Made by a program: the position numbers and the translations under genes. From positions 1 to 51,615 of the forward strand of contig CANKWU010000012.1 in NCBI GenBank assembly GCA_947487385.1: a stretch of 51,615 bases of DNA, read 5' to 3'. This document shows, piece after piece, positions 7,529 through 17,704 of the stretch; the first letter of the stretch is position 1, and every line of letters begins with the position of its first letter. A model generated the notes under the pieces. It was not told the origin of the DNA, did not search any database, and worked only from the letters and a program-made list of their open reading frames with translations. This DNA comes from Spartobacteria bacterium (GTDB taxonomy: Bacteria > Verrucomicrobiota > Verrucomicrobiia > Chthoniobacterales > UBA6821).

Positions 7529-9754
7529 ATGTCCAATCCCGCCATCACGCCCGAACTCGTCGCCAAACACGGACTCTCCCCTGAAGAGTACGAGAAGGTT
7601 CTGTCCATCCTCGGTCGTGAGCCGAGCTTCGAGGAACTCGGCGTCTTCTCCGTCATGTGGAGTGAGCATTGCTCCTACAAGAACTCGCGCCCCGAGCTTC
7701 GCAAGTTCCCGACGACCGGTCCGAGCGTCCTGGTCAAGGCGGGGGAGGAGAATGCCGGAGTCATCGACATCGGTGATGGATGGGCCGTGGCTTTCAAGAT
7801 CGAGAGTCACAATCATCCTAGCGCCGTCGAGCCCTTTCAGGGCGCGGCCACTGGAGTCGGCGGCATCATTCGCGATATCTTCACCATGGGAGCGCGTCCC
7901 GTCTTTCTCATGGATTCGCTCCGTTTCGGCTCCATCGAGGGTGGTAGCGAACAGGCCAAGACGAACCGCCGTCTCTTTGCGGGCGTTGTCGCCGGTATCG
8001 CCCATTATGGTAACTGTATCGGGCTGCCGACGATTGCCGGGGAGGTCTATTTCGACGAGAGCTACAGCGGCAACCCGTTGGTCAATGCCTTCTGCCTAGG
8101 TATCCTGCGTCATGAGCAGATCGCCCGCGGTGCGGCCGAGGGTATCGGGAATCCCGTTTTCTATGTCGGTGCGGAGACCGGTCGCGATGGTCTTGCCGGC
8201 GCCGCCTTCGCCTCGCGCGAACTCACCGAGGAGTCGAAGGCCGATCGTCCTGCCGTTCAGGTCGGAGATCCTTTCCGGGAGAAGCTTCTCCTTGAAGCCT
8301 GCCTCGAGCTGCTTGCTACCGATGCCGTTGCCGGCATCCAGGACATGGGTGCCGCCGGACTCACCTGCTCCACCTGCGAGACTGCCAGTCGCGGTGGAAC
8401 GGGTGTCGAGATCGATATCCAGCTCGTACCCCAGCGGGCAAAAGGTCAGACACCTTACGAGGTGCTCCTCAGCGAGTCGCAGGAGCGGATGCTCGTGATC
8501 GTGAAAAAGGGCCGCGAGGATGTCGTGAAGCGAATTTTCGAGAAGTGGGATCTCCCTTATGCCGAGATCGGCAAGGTCACCGACGATGGCATGATGCGTG
8601 TGCGCAATGGCAATGATGTCGTGGTGAATGTTCCTGCCCGCTCCCTTGCCGATGACGGCCCGCTCTACAGCCGTGAGGCCGCCCCCTTCATCCCGCCCGC
8701 CCCGCTTGATCTCTCCAGCGTCCCTCAGGCTGATCCTGAGACGGCTCTTCCGAAGCTCCTTTCGCATCCCAGCATCGCCAGCAAACGCTGGGTCTGGCGC
8801 CAATACGACCACATGGTCCGCACGGGGACGGCCGTGCTTCCGGGTTCGGACGCCGCCGTCTTTATCGTGCGCGAGGCGAACAAGATCCTGGCCGCCGCCA
8901 CCGACTGCAACGCCATCTACTGCAAACTCGATCCTTCGGTCGGTGCCCGCATTGCTGTCGCCGAGTGCGCCCGCAATCTCGCCTGCTCCGGTGCTGTGCC
9001 GATCGGAGTCACCGACAACCTGAACTTCGGCAATCCCCACAAGCCCGAGAACTTCTACCAGCTTCGTGCCGCCGTGGAGGGGATCTCCGAGGGATGCCGC
9101 GCCTTCAATGTCCCGGTCACGGGCGGCAACGTCAGTCTCTACAACGAGAGTCCCGCCGGGGCGATCGATCCGACTCCGACCATCTCCATGGTTGGAACGA
9201 TTGCTGATATCACACACATCACCACCCAGTCCTTTAAGGAGGCAGGCGATCAGATCTATCTGCTCGGCGAAGTTGGTAGTGAGCTCGGTGCCTCGCATTA
9301 TCTTCTGGCCATCCATGGCCGCAAGGAAGGGGCTCCTCCAGCACTCGACTTCGATAAGGAAATCCCCATCCACAACGCGCTCCTAGGTGTCATTCGCAAA
9401 GGGCTTGTCCGAAGCGCACACGACTGCTCCGAGGGAGGTCTTGCCGTGGCTATCGCGGAGTCAACCTTTGGCAACGCCCTTGGTGCCTCCATCGATCTTG
9501 GTGCCACCGATCAGCGCCCCGATGTCCTCCTCTTTAACGAGACCCAAGGGCGTATCATCATCTCGGTGAAGCCCTCCGATGCATCCGCTCTCGAGAATGA
9601 GCTCTCCACCTCAGGCGTCCCCTTCCGAAAGATCGGCGAGGTCACGGGCAAAGCAGACCTTTTGATCATGACGGGGGCCGATGTTTACAATTGGAAGGTC
9701 GCTTCGCTGAACGAGACCTTTGAGAGGGCCATTCCTTCCCTCATGGAAAGTTGA
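7529..9754 (+). CDS. purL: Phosphoribosylformylglycinamidine synthase subunit PurL (small type)
   Basis: The 741-residue product is the short PurL form that works with separate PurS and PurQ. Recognisable segments are [20 protein letters not shown], the nucleotide-binding [20 protein letters not shown] and [15 protein letters not shown] second AIR-synthase-like half contains [11 protein letters not shown]-type sequence ([17 protein letters not shown]) and [11 protein letters not shown]. It converts FGAR to FGAM with ATP and ammonia. It lies 119 bases after purQ; that spacer is A/T- and pyrimidine-rich and holds no other gene. No Shine-Dalgarno sequence is seen before the ATG. Confidence 0.96.
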   Translation: MSNPAITPELVAKHGLSPEEYEKVLSILGREPSFEELGVFSVMWSEHCSYKNSRPELRKFPTTGPSVLVKAGEENAGVIDIGDGWAVAFKIESHNHPSAVEPFQGAATGVGGIIRDIFTMGARPVFLMDSLRFGSIEGGSEQAKTNRRLFAGVVAGIAHYGNCIGLPTIAGEVYFDESYSGNPLVNAFCLGILRHEQIARGAAEGIGNPVFYVGAETGRDGLAGAAFASRELTEESKADRPAVQVGDPFREKLLLEACLELLATDAVAGIQDMGAAGLTCSTCETASRGGTGVEIDIQLVPQRAKGQTPYEVLLSESQERMLVIVKKGREDVVKRIFEKWDLPYAEIGKVTDDGMMRVRNGNDVVVNVPARSLADDGPLYSREAAPFIPPAPLDLSSVPQADPETALPKLLSHPSIASKRWVWRQYDHMVRTGTAVLPGSDAAVFIVREANKILAAATDCNAIYCKLDPSVGARIAVAECARNLACSGAVPIGVTDNLNFGNPHKPENFYQLRAAVEGISEGCRAFNVPVTGGNVSLYNESPAGAIDPTPTISMVGTIADITHITTQSFKEAGDQIYLLGEVGSELGASHYLLAIHGRKEGAPPALDFDKEIPIHNALLGVIRKGLVRSAHDCSEGGLAVAIAESTFGNALGASIDLGATDQRPDVLLFNETQGRIIISVKPSDASALENELSTSGVPFRKIGEVTGKADLLIMTGADVYNWKVASLNETFERAIPSLMES

Positions 9755-9817
9755 GGTGCGGGATTAAACTCGGACGTGCCCATGCCACTCGCCCCTAATC
9801 GATAATTCAGCGCTTCC

Positions 9818-10381
9818 TTAAAAGCCCAGCAGTCCAGAGACAAGGAGGAGGATGCCGTAGGCTACTCCAGCCCAGCAGACGAGATCCCATCGCCATTTCC
9901 TGGTGCAGATCCAGCCGATCAGATCTCGGTGGAGATAAGGCATCCCGACCAGGAAAAGTCCGGCAAGTGCCCACCCGTAAGCCAGGAGTGACAGGGCGAT
10001 CTTGGCGACGCCATGCTGAAGAAACGTTGTTTCCAGAACCGGATGGGCCGCAAGCAGAAGTAAAAACCCGAGCGAGCGTGAGGAGAGGAAATCAGGGACC
10101 AATTTCCAGAGTAGGACACCTCCTGCAATAACTCCGAGAAGGAGGAGGTTTCTTATAGGATTGAACTCTCCCAGATCCGTAGAGGCCGTGATGCCCAATG
10201 TCCAGAGAATCGCAATCCCAAGCAGGAGAGTTCCCCAGAAGCGTGAGCGGGGGAAGGATTTTGCCTCGTTGATCAGAAAGCTGGATGCTGCGATTCCAAA
10301 AAGATGGGTTCCGGCAAGAGCCACTCCAAGAAGGATGGCAAGAAGAGGGAGACTGAGTGCGAAAGAGCTCTGCGTTTCCAT
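9818..10381 (-). CDS. Multi-spanning membrane protein, function unknown
   Basis: The product is about 187 residues from the ATG at 10379-10381 (METQSSFALSLPLLAILLG). It is almost wholly hydrophobic, with some five or six transmembrane helices separated by short charged loops such as SFPRSRFWG and ICTRKWRWDL. No family is recognised. A TTG 14 codons upstream (10421-10423) is an alternative start. It is on the same strand as the RNase III gene, starting 66 bases after that gene's stop, so the two may be co-transcribed. Confidence 0.6.
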   Translation of the reverse strand: METQSSFALSLPLLAILLGVALAGTHLFGIAASSFLINEAKSFPRSRFWGTLLLGIAILWTLGITASTDLGEFNPIRNLLLLGVIAGGVLLWKLVPDFLSSRSLGFLLLLAAHPVLETTFLQHGVAKIALSLLAYGWALAGLFLVGMPYLHRDLIGWICTRKWRWDLVCWAGVAYGILLLVSGLLGF

Positions 10382-10446
10382 GACTGGGTAAGGATGAACG
10401 AAGAGGGGTCCGTGAGAAAGCAATTAGGCCAGCAGCATCAGCAAGC

Positions 10447-11169
10447 CTACAACCTAGAGATCCAGAGTTCGGCAGAGAGGGCCTCGGTGGCCGCGGCTAC
10501 CTCCGCTTCTTTCTTGCTGAGTCCCGATCCCTCGCCAAGGCTAATGCCTTCCCAGACAACATGACAGCGGAAATATTTCAGATGCTCCGGACCGCTCTCT
10601 TCCAGCAATTCGTACACTGGTGAGCTCGGGGCAAGGGCCTGGAGTAGTTCCTGAAGTTTTCCCTTGGGATTGATCTCCTCGGGTTCAGCCGTGACCGTTA
10701 CTAGATTCTCCGCGGCCACCTGAAGGACGAAGCGCTTGGCTGCCAAGAACCCTCCATCCACATAGATACCACCGACAAGAGCCTCGAAGGAATCGCCCAG
10801 CGTCGAGGCTCTGTCACGTCCCCCGCTTGCTTCTTCTCCTCGTCCCATCATCAGATGCTCCCCGAGACGCAGAATCCGTGCATGTTCCTTGAGCGCGGTT
10901 CGCGACACAAGACGAGTCCGTATCTTGGTCAGCTGACCTTCTGTGAAATCTGGGAAACGTAAAAAGAGCTCCTCAGTGATCACCAGTTGAAGGACGGCGT
11001 CCCCAAGAAACTCCAAACGTTGATTATCGAACGGATAATCCTTTCTCTCCAGTGAGATGCTCGAATGAGTCAGCGCCTCTGCGAGCAGCAAAGAGTTGCG
11101 GAACTTGTATCTGATCCGCTCCTCCAGCGGATTCATCAAGTGAGCGTCGGACAGGGTCTTGGTATCCAT
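10447..11169 (-). CDS. rnc: Ribonuclease III
   Basis: The endonuclease domain (about residues 10-160) has the signature NQRLEFLGDAVLQLVITEEL with its metal-binding Glu and Asp, and later GDSFEALVGGIYVDGG with the second acidic pair. A double-stranded-RNA-binding domain follows, with NPKGKLQELLQA and the closing GSGLSKKEAEVAAATEAL. The enzyme cuts double-stranded RNA in rRNA precursors and other transcripts. I start it at the ATG at 11167-11169 (MDTKTLSDAH), about 240 residues; an ATG 11 codons later is also possible. The longer upstream frame lacks family similarity. Confidence 0.93.
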   Translation of the reverse strand: MDTKTLSDAHLMNPLEERIRYKFRNSLLLAEALTHSSISLERKDYPFDNQRLEFLGDAVLQLVITEELFLRFPDFTEGQLTKIRTRLVSRTALKEHARILRLGEHLMMGRGEEASGGRDRASTLGDSFEALVGGIYVDGGFLAAKRFVLQVAAENLVTVTAEPEEINPKGKLQELLQALAPSSPVYELLEESGPEHLKYFRCHVVWEGISLGEGSGLSKKEAEVAAATEALSAELWISRL

Positions 11170-11275
11170 GCAGCGGATTAGTAATGCGGCACGTGACCAT
11201 GCAGGCAAGCGAAAAGAAATTTCATAGCGCTCCCTTTTTGGTGAGGAAGACCGAAATATTTCCAAACTTTTCAAT

Positions 11276-11303
11276 TTGCAGAGAGGCTATCTTAGGTTAA
11301 AAT
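11276..11303 (+). promoter_or_regulatory. Putative sigma-70-type promoter of the tRNA-Lys gene
   Basis: TTGCAG (11276-11281) and TAAAAT (11298-11303) are separated by 16 bases and end 25 bases before the mature tRNA. Both boxes are close to the TTGACA/TATAAT consensus. Nothing else in this spacer needs a plus-strand promoter. Confidence 0.4.
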
Positions 11304-11328
11304 AACTGACTCTGTTTTACAGGATCAT

Positions 11329-11403
<75 letters not shown>

Positions 11404-11886
11404 TCTTAAACACTAGCTCTAGAGGTAATTGGCCTCTCTCTCTTAAAAAAGCGCGCTCTCCACTTGCGCTGCACTTTTCAACCAGTGCCCTCCCGGTAAT
11501 CGGGAGTCTCCATGTCGCGTTCACGGGAAGCGGATTAGTCGTCAGGCACCCTATTTCAATGAAACTCGGCTTGGAAAACAGTTCCCGTTTCGGAAATCAT
11601 TAGAAGCAATAGCTCGTATTACTTTGTTTTTAAACTCCAAGGATCATGTGTCGACATCGCAACGAAATTATCTTTGACATCTTGGGAAAATATTTCTATC
11701 GCTCGCTCGTGAACATGTAAAAAAATAACGACCCCCCCCATGAACCCCCCCATAATCATGAACTGTAACTCCCTGCCTCGAACCGCCGATTGCCGTGAGT
11801 CAATACCCCCCCATGCCTTTTTTCTACTTGGAGCTTGGGTCTTTTTTTATCGTCTGAAATCTCTTGCTCAGGTCACCAGTAGACTC
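11404..11886. other. Gene-free spacer with C-homopolymer tracts before the giant exported protein
   Basis: I see no convincing gene in these ~480 bases. Towards the right end are three runs of C: eight at 11732-11739, seven at 11745-11751 and seven at 11806-11812. The first two sit in a short tandem repeat of the form C(7-8)ATGAA. A frame from the ATG at 11740 is continuous with the giant protein, so slippage at the two later runs would join or separate that ATG from the signal-peptide start at 11887. Confidence 0.6.
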
Positions 11887-14800
11887 ATGAGCAGGTTTCT
11901 GATCGGTATTGTTTTTGCGGCGACCTTGACCGGCTTCAGCCAAGTACTCCATGCCCAGCAAGGCACTTATTACCAAGGGCCAACGTGGTCTGTGAACTTG
12001 ACTCCATGGTTTGGTCAATACCCTAACAATTTAGAAAGTACCAGATTATGGATTCCAAGTGGGACAAACGTCATTAAAGGCCTTATTGTTATTGGTAACA
12101 CTGCCGGAGGAGATGCACAGTGGACAGTAGAAAGAACGGACTGGCAGGAACTTGCCCGTTCTCATAATTTTGCTTTGCTAGGTACTCGTGGTTACGTCTG
12201 TTATTTTCCTACTCTTGTACCCGTGGAGATGTCGAACTTTACAAATGATCTAGCTTTGTATGCCACTCAAAGTGGTCGTCCCGAAATAAAGAATCTCCCT
12301 TTTATACTTGCCGGTTGGTCGGGTGGCGGTCAAATCGCCTACGGAATCAATAGTTACATGCCTGAGCGGGTGATTGCCCATATTGGGAACAAAGGTTCGA
12401 CGATGTTAATACCCCCCCCTCTATCTGAGGCGGCTCTGAAGACCCCAAATATTCAAGTGGGAGGACAACTTGATAATCATCAGGATCGCTTCGTGAAATA
12501 TTTCAATAACTATTTCGTAACAAATCGAAGTGCCGGAGGACTCACTGCAGTTGCCCCTGAACAGAACGTTGGTCACATGGAGGGAAATGTCAACGGAATG
12601 TGGTTTGCCTTTTTTGATCATGCGATCCGGGCTCGCTATCCGACCAATACAACCCCGCTCTCCAACCCAGTCACCTTGCTGAATCTCTCTGAGACGAATG
12701 GTTGGCTGGCTGCTCAGCCCACCCTCACCAGTGGATTGTCCGGCTCGGTTTATGCATACACAAATTATAGTGGTATCAAAACCAATGCCGTCTGGCTGAT
12801 GGATCAAGATGTTGCTAATCTCTACCGAGGATTCGCTACTTATAACCCTGCGGCCACTGTAACGGTCTTGGGTGGTCCAATTTTCACAGAAACCCAGAGA
12901 ATACAATTTCAGGTCTCTGTGGATTCAACAAAATTTCCAAATTGGTTGACCGCAGATGTCTATGATGGTGCCGAGAAATTGGGAACCGTGACCAATGGTG
13001 GTCACAATTCAGTTTACGCATTCCGTCCCTGGGGTGGCAGAGGTGCCACAGTCATTGTCCGTGATGGCTCAGGTAATGAACGGACCTCCATCCCAAAACC
13101 TTTCGTGGTTAAGAAGAACCCCGTCCCCGCCTGGAATAACGGCTCCGGAAATTTCCAATGGAATACCACCTCCCCCAACTGGAGTGGCTCGAACTGGGCA
13201 TCTGGCACTGATGCAATATTCGGGGCAACGGGGGTGGGAACGATCACGGTCTCCGGAACGGTGCCGCTGGCCGACAGCACGACCTCGCTGTGCATTGACA
13301 CCCCCGGCTATAAAATCGGGGGTGGAACTCTCTCCATGCCACAAAACCCATCCGGCCCCCTTTACTTTAACGTAAATGCCAATGCAGAGATTTCTTCGGT
13401 CATCACCGGCAACAGTCAGCTCCACAAGAATGGTAATGGAACACTTACCCTCACTAGCAGCAACACTTATGCCAACCGCACTTGGCTCAATGCTGGAGCC
13501 ATCAAGCTTGGACCAGGGGGCAACATAGGGAGCTTCAATGCCTTCTATTCTGCCTCTGGTACCACACTAGCCATCGCCCAGAATGCCAATGGCACCACAA
13601 ATAGATATAATGGTTACTTTTACCTCCCTCCCGGTGCCGACTTCACCATGGCTGATGGATACACAAGTAAATTCATTGTGGCTGGTTCGCGTCCATCATT
13701 TCTGGCTTATACTAACTACTACACCGAACTGGAGTCTAAAAAGCCTGAAGTTCTGACGTTTGATATTGGATCAACCAATCAGGCAAGCGACACGCTGGTC
13801 ATCTCCAATGCAGCCAGCGTCTCGGGCATCAAACCAACCATTATTGCGAATTTGCTGGGTACTCCCTCTTCCAGCACGAATACCTACACACTGATTACTG
13901 CAGCGAGCGGTCTGGTAGGAGCCAACAACTACGAGCTAAACCCCGTTAATGTCACAATCGCGGGGAATCCCTATTACGCGAGCCTGACTAACTCCACGGA
14001 CACGGCAGTGATTCTATCCTTTGTGCCCGGCACAATGATTACCCCTTACTATTGGAAAGGGGGCATCGACGGGAAGTGGACACTAGAGAACTTCAAGCTA
14101 GACGCTACTGGAACCTCGGCCACGACGGCATTACCCAACTCAGCGACCAGCGTCTACATGACGGCTAACACAGCAAACAACCTCGCAACCACACTAGAAC
14201 AGCCATTCAGCATCAATGGCTTAATCTTTAGTGGCACTGGAACGGCCAATACTGCCGGATCGAGCATCAGTGCGGGCTCTGGAGGAAGGTTGCAAATCAA
14301 CTCTGGTGGCATCACGGTCAACCCCGGTTCGGGAGCCAACACAATCTCCGCCCCGATCACCCTAGGTGCGGCTCAATCTTGGATCAATAACTCCAGGAGA
14401 CCACTCATTGTAAGTGCTGTCACTAATAATGCCTTCCCCCTCACCATCTCCGGTTCGGGTATCACACGCCCCATTGGAGTATTTACAGGAACAGGTACCC
14501 TTACTAGTTCAAGCGAATGGCTTGACCTCAGTTCTAGTACTATCACAACTCCTTTTTCACTCCAAGGTGGCATCGTGCACGCTGGTATTATCTCAAATAA
14601 CTCGGGTAATTTTGAGGTTCAGCGTGGCACTCAGTACTGGAATAACAGATTTGAAGGCTCCGCAGGTTTGATTAAGACCACTACTAATACAGCTATACTG
14701 AATGGTGTTAACAGATACACCGGACCAACAACCATCGTAGATGGAACACTAATCGTCGCCAGTCACAGGACTCTTTACGACTACGCGGCAAAGACGATAC

Positions 14801-16761
14801 CTAACGTTGTAAACATCGTCGGGGGAAGGCTGGATCTCAATAATACAAACGTTTTCTTTCCGATTTCCCTTAAGGGAGGCACACTGCAAAATGGCACCGT
14901 TACCTATAGCAGTGGCAATTTCGATATTCAAAGCGGCACGGAAGCCTCCAATGCCGTACTTGCAGGGAACGCAGGCCTAATCAAGACGACTACAAACACG
15001 GCCATCCTAGCCGGTAGCAACACCTATACCGGACCCACGATCATCAGTGCTGGCACCCTCCAACTCAACGGATCCATTGCCAGAAGTGTCACAGTGCAAG
15101 GTGGAGGGACATTGACTGGAACTGGTACTATCAATCAAAATCTTAACGTGGCAAGCAATGGCGTTGTTAAATTAGATGGTGGCACTTTTACAGTCAAAGG
15201 CAGCATCACAAACAACGGTACAATCATTCTCACCAATGGTGCCCAGATCACGGGATACTCCTCGTTTAACGGTAATGCGAGCTGGAATGCAGCAACCTCA
15301 ATGAGTAATCAGCTCGTGGTCAATACGAACAGCTTAGCATCAACCATCCCCATAGTGAACGGGAGTTTCGAAGCACCAGGGGTTTTGGTCGGGGGTCCTT
15401 GGGCAAGATTCGGAAACCCATGGATCATCACAAATTCTCCGTCCATTTATCAACAGCTTCAAGCTGTCTCTGGGGGAATATTTACCAATGCTCCTAACGG
15501 CACTTGGGTTGCGCTAATCAACAATGATAATACACCGATTACCGCCCCACTCACTCAAAACTTGAACGCAAACGTTACCAACGGTGATACGCTTTCTATT
15601 ACCTTCTCGTTCGGAAGGCAACGAGACACATCCCCAGGTGGACAAGGGGTTGCTTATTTCGATGTTGGCGGAACCAAATACACCATGCCATTTGACGCAA
15701 GTGTCTTAACCCCTGGTAGCTGGCAGACCACCAATATAACCAAAACCATCACCAACTCTGGAAATTTGAGTCTCGGATTCTACAGCACCAGTGGCCATAA
15801 CACAAATGTCTGGGTGGATAACATTAGCAATATCACGAGAACGCCGATGGTTACCAATCAGAGAGCTGGCATAGGCATTGTCTCTGCTATTCCTTCCATC
15901 CCGCTCAGGCCGACCATCCCACTTCAACGCCCGACGAATGTTGGCTCAGTCGTCGCATGGGGCGACTCCACCTATGCACAAACAAATGTTCCAGCAGGGC
16001 TAACCAACGTGGTTCAACTCTCAACATGGGGACTCCACAGCCTCGCTCTTAATTCCAGTGGAACAGTCTCCGCTTGGGGTTGGAACGCCTATGGCCAGAC
16101 AACTGTCCCTGTAAGCCTCACTAATGCGGCGCAGGTAGCAGCGGGTGCTAGCTTCAGTGCAGCACTTAGAACCAATGGCTCGATAATCGCTTGGGGTAAT
16201 AACTCTCTCGGGCAAACCAATATCCCTGTCGGCCTGACTAATGCCGTCCAGATTGCAGCGGGATCAGATCATGCCCTAGCTCTTCGTTCTGACGGTACTG
16301 TCACAGCATGGGGATGGAATACCTATAATCAGTGCAATGTACCCACTAATGCAACCAATGTGGTTCAAGTAGCAGCTGGGTATTTCCATAGCGTTGCTCT
16401 TAAAGCTAATGGAACAGTCCAAGCCTGGGGTAATAACTCCTATGGGGAGACAAATGTTCCAGCCGGTCTCACCAATGTGGTGCGCATTGCAACAGGGCTC
16501 AGCCATACAGTAGCCCTCAAGAACGATGGATCTGTCGTTGTCTGGGGATGGAACAATGCCGGCCAGACCAATGTTCCAGCAAAGCTCACAGGAGTGGTTC
16601 AGATCGCTTCTGGAGGTAATACGGTCTTTGCCGTGACAACCAACGGAACACTTGTAACCTGGGGTGATAATGGCTACGGACAAGCCAATCCTCCTAGCGT
16701 ACTCAACAACGTGATGCAGTTTGTCATCGGTCTCTATCATGCAATGGGGTTCAAGAAATAA
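11887..16761 (+). CDS. Giant exported protein: alpha/beta-hydrolase-like domain, autotransporter-associated repeats, RCC1-type repeats
   Basis: From the ATG at 11887 the product is 1624 residues with a clear signal peptide (MSRFLIGIVFAATLTG, cut near LHAQQ). Residues ~40-270 look like an alpha/beta hydrolase of the esterase/depolymerase kind, with the elbow GWSGGG (Ser 145) and a later VGHMEG with a candidate His. From ~400 to ~1130 come beta-strand repeats of the autotransporter-associated type, for example GLIKTTTNTAIL, NTYTGPTIISAGTLQLNG. About 1155-1310 is a jelly-roll-like domain starting VNGSFEAPG. The last ~270 residues hold seven RCC1-like units with the core AWGxNxYGQTNVPAGLTN. No C-terminal beta-barrel or PEP-CTERM tail is present, so surface attachment is unexplained. 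Substrate unknown. A start at 11740 is possible but would mask the signal peptide. Confidence 0.75.
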   Translation: MSRFLIGIVFAATLTGFSQVLHAQQGTYYQGPTWSVNLTPWFGQYPNNLESTRLWIPSGTNVIKGLIVIGNTAGGDAQWTVERTDWQELARSHNFALLGTRGYVCYFPTLVPVEMSNFTNDLALYATQSGRPEIKNLPFILAGWSGGGQIAYGINSYMPERVIAHIGNKGSTMLIPPPLSEAALKTPNIQVGGQLDNHQDRFVKYFNNYFVTNRSAGGLTAVAPEQNVGHMEGNVNGMWFAFFDHAIRARYPTNTTPLSNPVTLLNLSETNGWLAAQPTLTSGLSGSVYAYTNYSGIKTNAVWLMDQDVANLYRGFATYNPAATVTVLGGPIFTETQRIQFQVSVDSTKFPNWLTADVYDGAEKLGTVTNGGHNSVYAFRPWGGRGATVIVRDGSGNERTSIPKPFVVKKNPVPAWNNGSGNFQWNTTSPNWSGSNWASGTDAIFGATGVGTITVSGTVPLADSTTSLCIDTPGYKIGGGTLSMPQNPSGPLYFNVNANAEISSVITGNSQLHKNGNGTLTLTSSNTYANRTWLNAGAIKLGPGGNIGSFNAFYSASGTTLAIAQNANGTTNRYNGYFYLPPGADFTMADGYTSKFIVAGSRPSFLAYTNYYTELESKKPEVLTFDIGSTNQASDTLVISNAASVSGIKPTIIANLLGTPSSSTNTYTLITAASGLVGANNYELNPVNVTIAGNPYYASLTNSTDTAVILSFVPGTMITPYYWKGGIDGKWTLENFKLDATGTSATTALPNSATSVYMTANTANNLATTLEQPFSINGLIFSGTGTANTAGSSISAGSGGRLQINSGGITVNPGSGANTISAPITLGAAQSWINNSRRPLIVSAVTNNAFPLTISGSGITRPIGVFTGTGTLTSSSEWLDLSSSTITTPFSLQGGIVHAGIISNNSGNFEVQRGTQYWNNRFEGSAGLIKTTTNTAILNGVNRYTGPTTIVDGTLIVASHRTLYDYAAKTIPNVVNIVGGRLDLNNTNVFFPISLKGGTLQNGTVTYSSGNFDIQSGTEASNAVLAGNAGLIKTTTNTAILAGSNTYTGPTIISAGTLQLNGSIARSVTVQGGGTLTGTGTINQNLNVASNGVVKLDGGTFTVKGSITNNGTIILTNGAQITGYSSFNGNASWNAATSMSNQLVVNTNSLASTIPIVNGSFEAPGVLVGGPWARFGNPWIITNSPSIYQQLQAVSGGIFTNAPNGTWVALINNDNTPITAPLTQNLNANVTNGDTLSITFSFGRQRDTSPGGQGVAYFDVGGTKYTMPFDASVLTPGSWQTTNITKTITNSGNLSLGFYSTSGHNTNVWVDNISNITRTPMVTNQRAGIGIVSAIPSIPLRPTIPLQRPTNVGSVVAWGDSTYAQTNVPAGLTNVVQLSTWGLHSLALNSSGTVSAWGWNAYGQTTVPVSLTNAAQVAAGASFSAALRTNGSIIAWGNNSLGQTNIPVGLTNAVQIAAGSDHALALRSDGTVTAWGWNTYNQCNVPTNATNVVQVAAGYFHSVALKANGTVQAWGNNSYGETNVPAGLTNVVRIATGLSHTVALKNDGSVVVWGWNNAGQTNVPAKLTGVVQIASGGNTVFAVTTNGTLVTWGDNGYGQANPPSVLNNVMQFVIGLYHAMGFKK
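12412..12419 (+). repeat. C8 homopolymer inside the coding sequence
   Basis: Eight consecutive C residues encode the PPP of MLIPPPLSE, just after the GxSxG elbow region. A gain or loss of one base would truncate the giant protein inside its hydrolase domain. Together with the three C runs at 11732-11812 this is a possible phase-variation tract. Confidence 0.5.
15940..16755 (+). repeat. Seven tandem RCC1-like coding repeats (~115-120 bp each)
   Basis: Each unit encodes roughly 39 residues with the core AWG, a [NY]xQTNVP segment, a LTNVVQ[IV]A strand and a H[ST][LV]AL turn. The DNA units differ at many third positions, so the array is old, not a recent amplification. Confidence 0.75.
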
Positions 16762-16997
16762 TCCTCACTTTATCTCCGAACCCTATTACGAGTCTGAACT
16801 GGTAACATCTAAAAGCCTGGATTCTAACCTCCTCTGCGTCTTCGTGAGATTCACCAGGTTGCTCTCCTCCTGCCTTCCAGATTAAATCATCACTCTTTTA
16901 TGGGGATCGTGGCCATAACCGGTCGCTAGTGTCCATACATGAGAGATTGTTGAATAGAAAATCTGGATGGTGCGAGGGGAGTTCCCACGCTGGAATA
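16762..16997. other. Spacer after the giant gene
   Basis: I see no gene, hairpin-plus-T terminator or repeat worth naming in these 236 bases. Confidence 0.5.
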
Positions 16998-17123
16998 TCA
17001 TTTCGTAACCTCCGCTAAGATGATGAAAGTCTTATGGGATTCGAGATCTCCGGGCTTATCGCTGATCCCATGAATCTGATCGGGTGTGAATTTCTCCCCA
17101 TGATCCTCAAAGGGATGGGCCAT
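16998..17123 (-). pseudogene. Short coding-like remnant, family not recognised
   Basis: On the minus strand an open stretch encodes MAHPFEDHGEKFTPDQIHGI followed by SDKPGDLESHKTFIILAEV, 41 residues from the first ATG. The frame opens after an in-frame TGA about 13 codons further upstream. The composition (balanced charged and hydrophobic residues, no low-complexity) looks like the end of a real protein, not chance translation. I cannot name a family. It is either a small gene or the 3' end of a gene destroyed by the rearrangements of this area. Confidence 0.3.
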
Positions 17124-17164
17124 CGCTCCTTGGCCGATTTCTTTGGTGCCTGTGACTCTTCACA

Positions 17165-17452
17165 GTGAAGAATGGACCTGCTAAAATCATAAGCAACACC
17201 AGCAGCAAAACAGTAGCCAGTCTGAGCGGGACGGGTATCGTGACTCTGACTCCCAATCAGCAGGGGAATACGAACTACCGAGCAGCTCTCAAGATAACGA
17301 CCAGCTTGCCCGTTGCACCGGCAGTCAGCCTGACTGGAATCCGAGAAGTTATCTTGGCCGCCTTACGGGAATGTCTTTCACGCGGATGGTCTTTCTTTCT
17401 TTTTTGGGAGGAACTTTTAGGCACGGGAGATCTATTGATTAGATCGCTGTGA
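17165..17452 (+). pseudogene. Fragment of an exported Ig-like/MBG-repeat protein
   Basis: The first ~55 residues include SKTVASLSGTGIVTLTPNQQ followed by GNTNYRAALKIT. This matches the common repeat pattern xVTLTAxQxGNxNYxAA found in large bacterial surface proteins with Ig-like or MBG domains. After that the frame becomes unlike a protein. There is no signal peptide and no long continuation on either side, so this is a remnant. It may once have belonged to a surface protein similar to the giant one upstream. Confidence 0.35.
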
Positions 17453-17642
17453 GGCCATTGTGGAAAGTCCACGGGGTTGGATAGATAATAGAGCTAGGGG
17501 CTGTGTTGGCTTTGCGCTTTGCTTGCCCGGCCGTTGCTTCGCATCCGTTACAGCTACCCGCATGGGGATGAGCGAGCAAAGCCGTCTTGCATGCTCCCCC
17601 TTTTCCCGCAACAGCCCTATGCGATTTAATCAGTGGTTTCCT

Positions 17643-17662
17643 AAGTGCTTCTCTAAGCACTT
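17643..17662. repeat. Perfect 8-bp hairpin
   Basis: AAGTGCTT and AAGCACTT flank a CTCT loop. No T-run follows on either strand, so it is not a clear intrinsic terminator. It lies 42 bases before the small gene at 17705. Confidence 0.45.
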
Positions 17663-17704
17663 CTACAGGTTGAGGCATTATGGCCCACGCTGTATTGTGA
17701 GCTC

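Noticed and set aside
8096-9373. A 425-codon open frame on the minus strand
   Set aside because: It is antisense to purL, whose coding is certain; the translation has no family features and results from the G/C-rich third positions.
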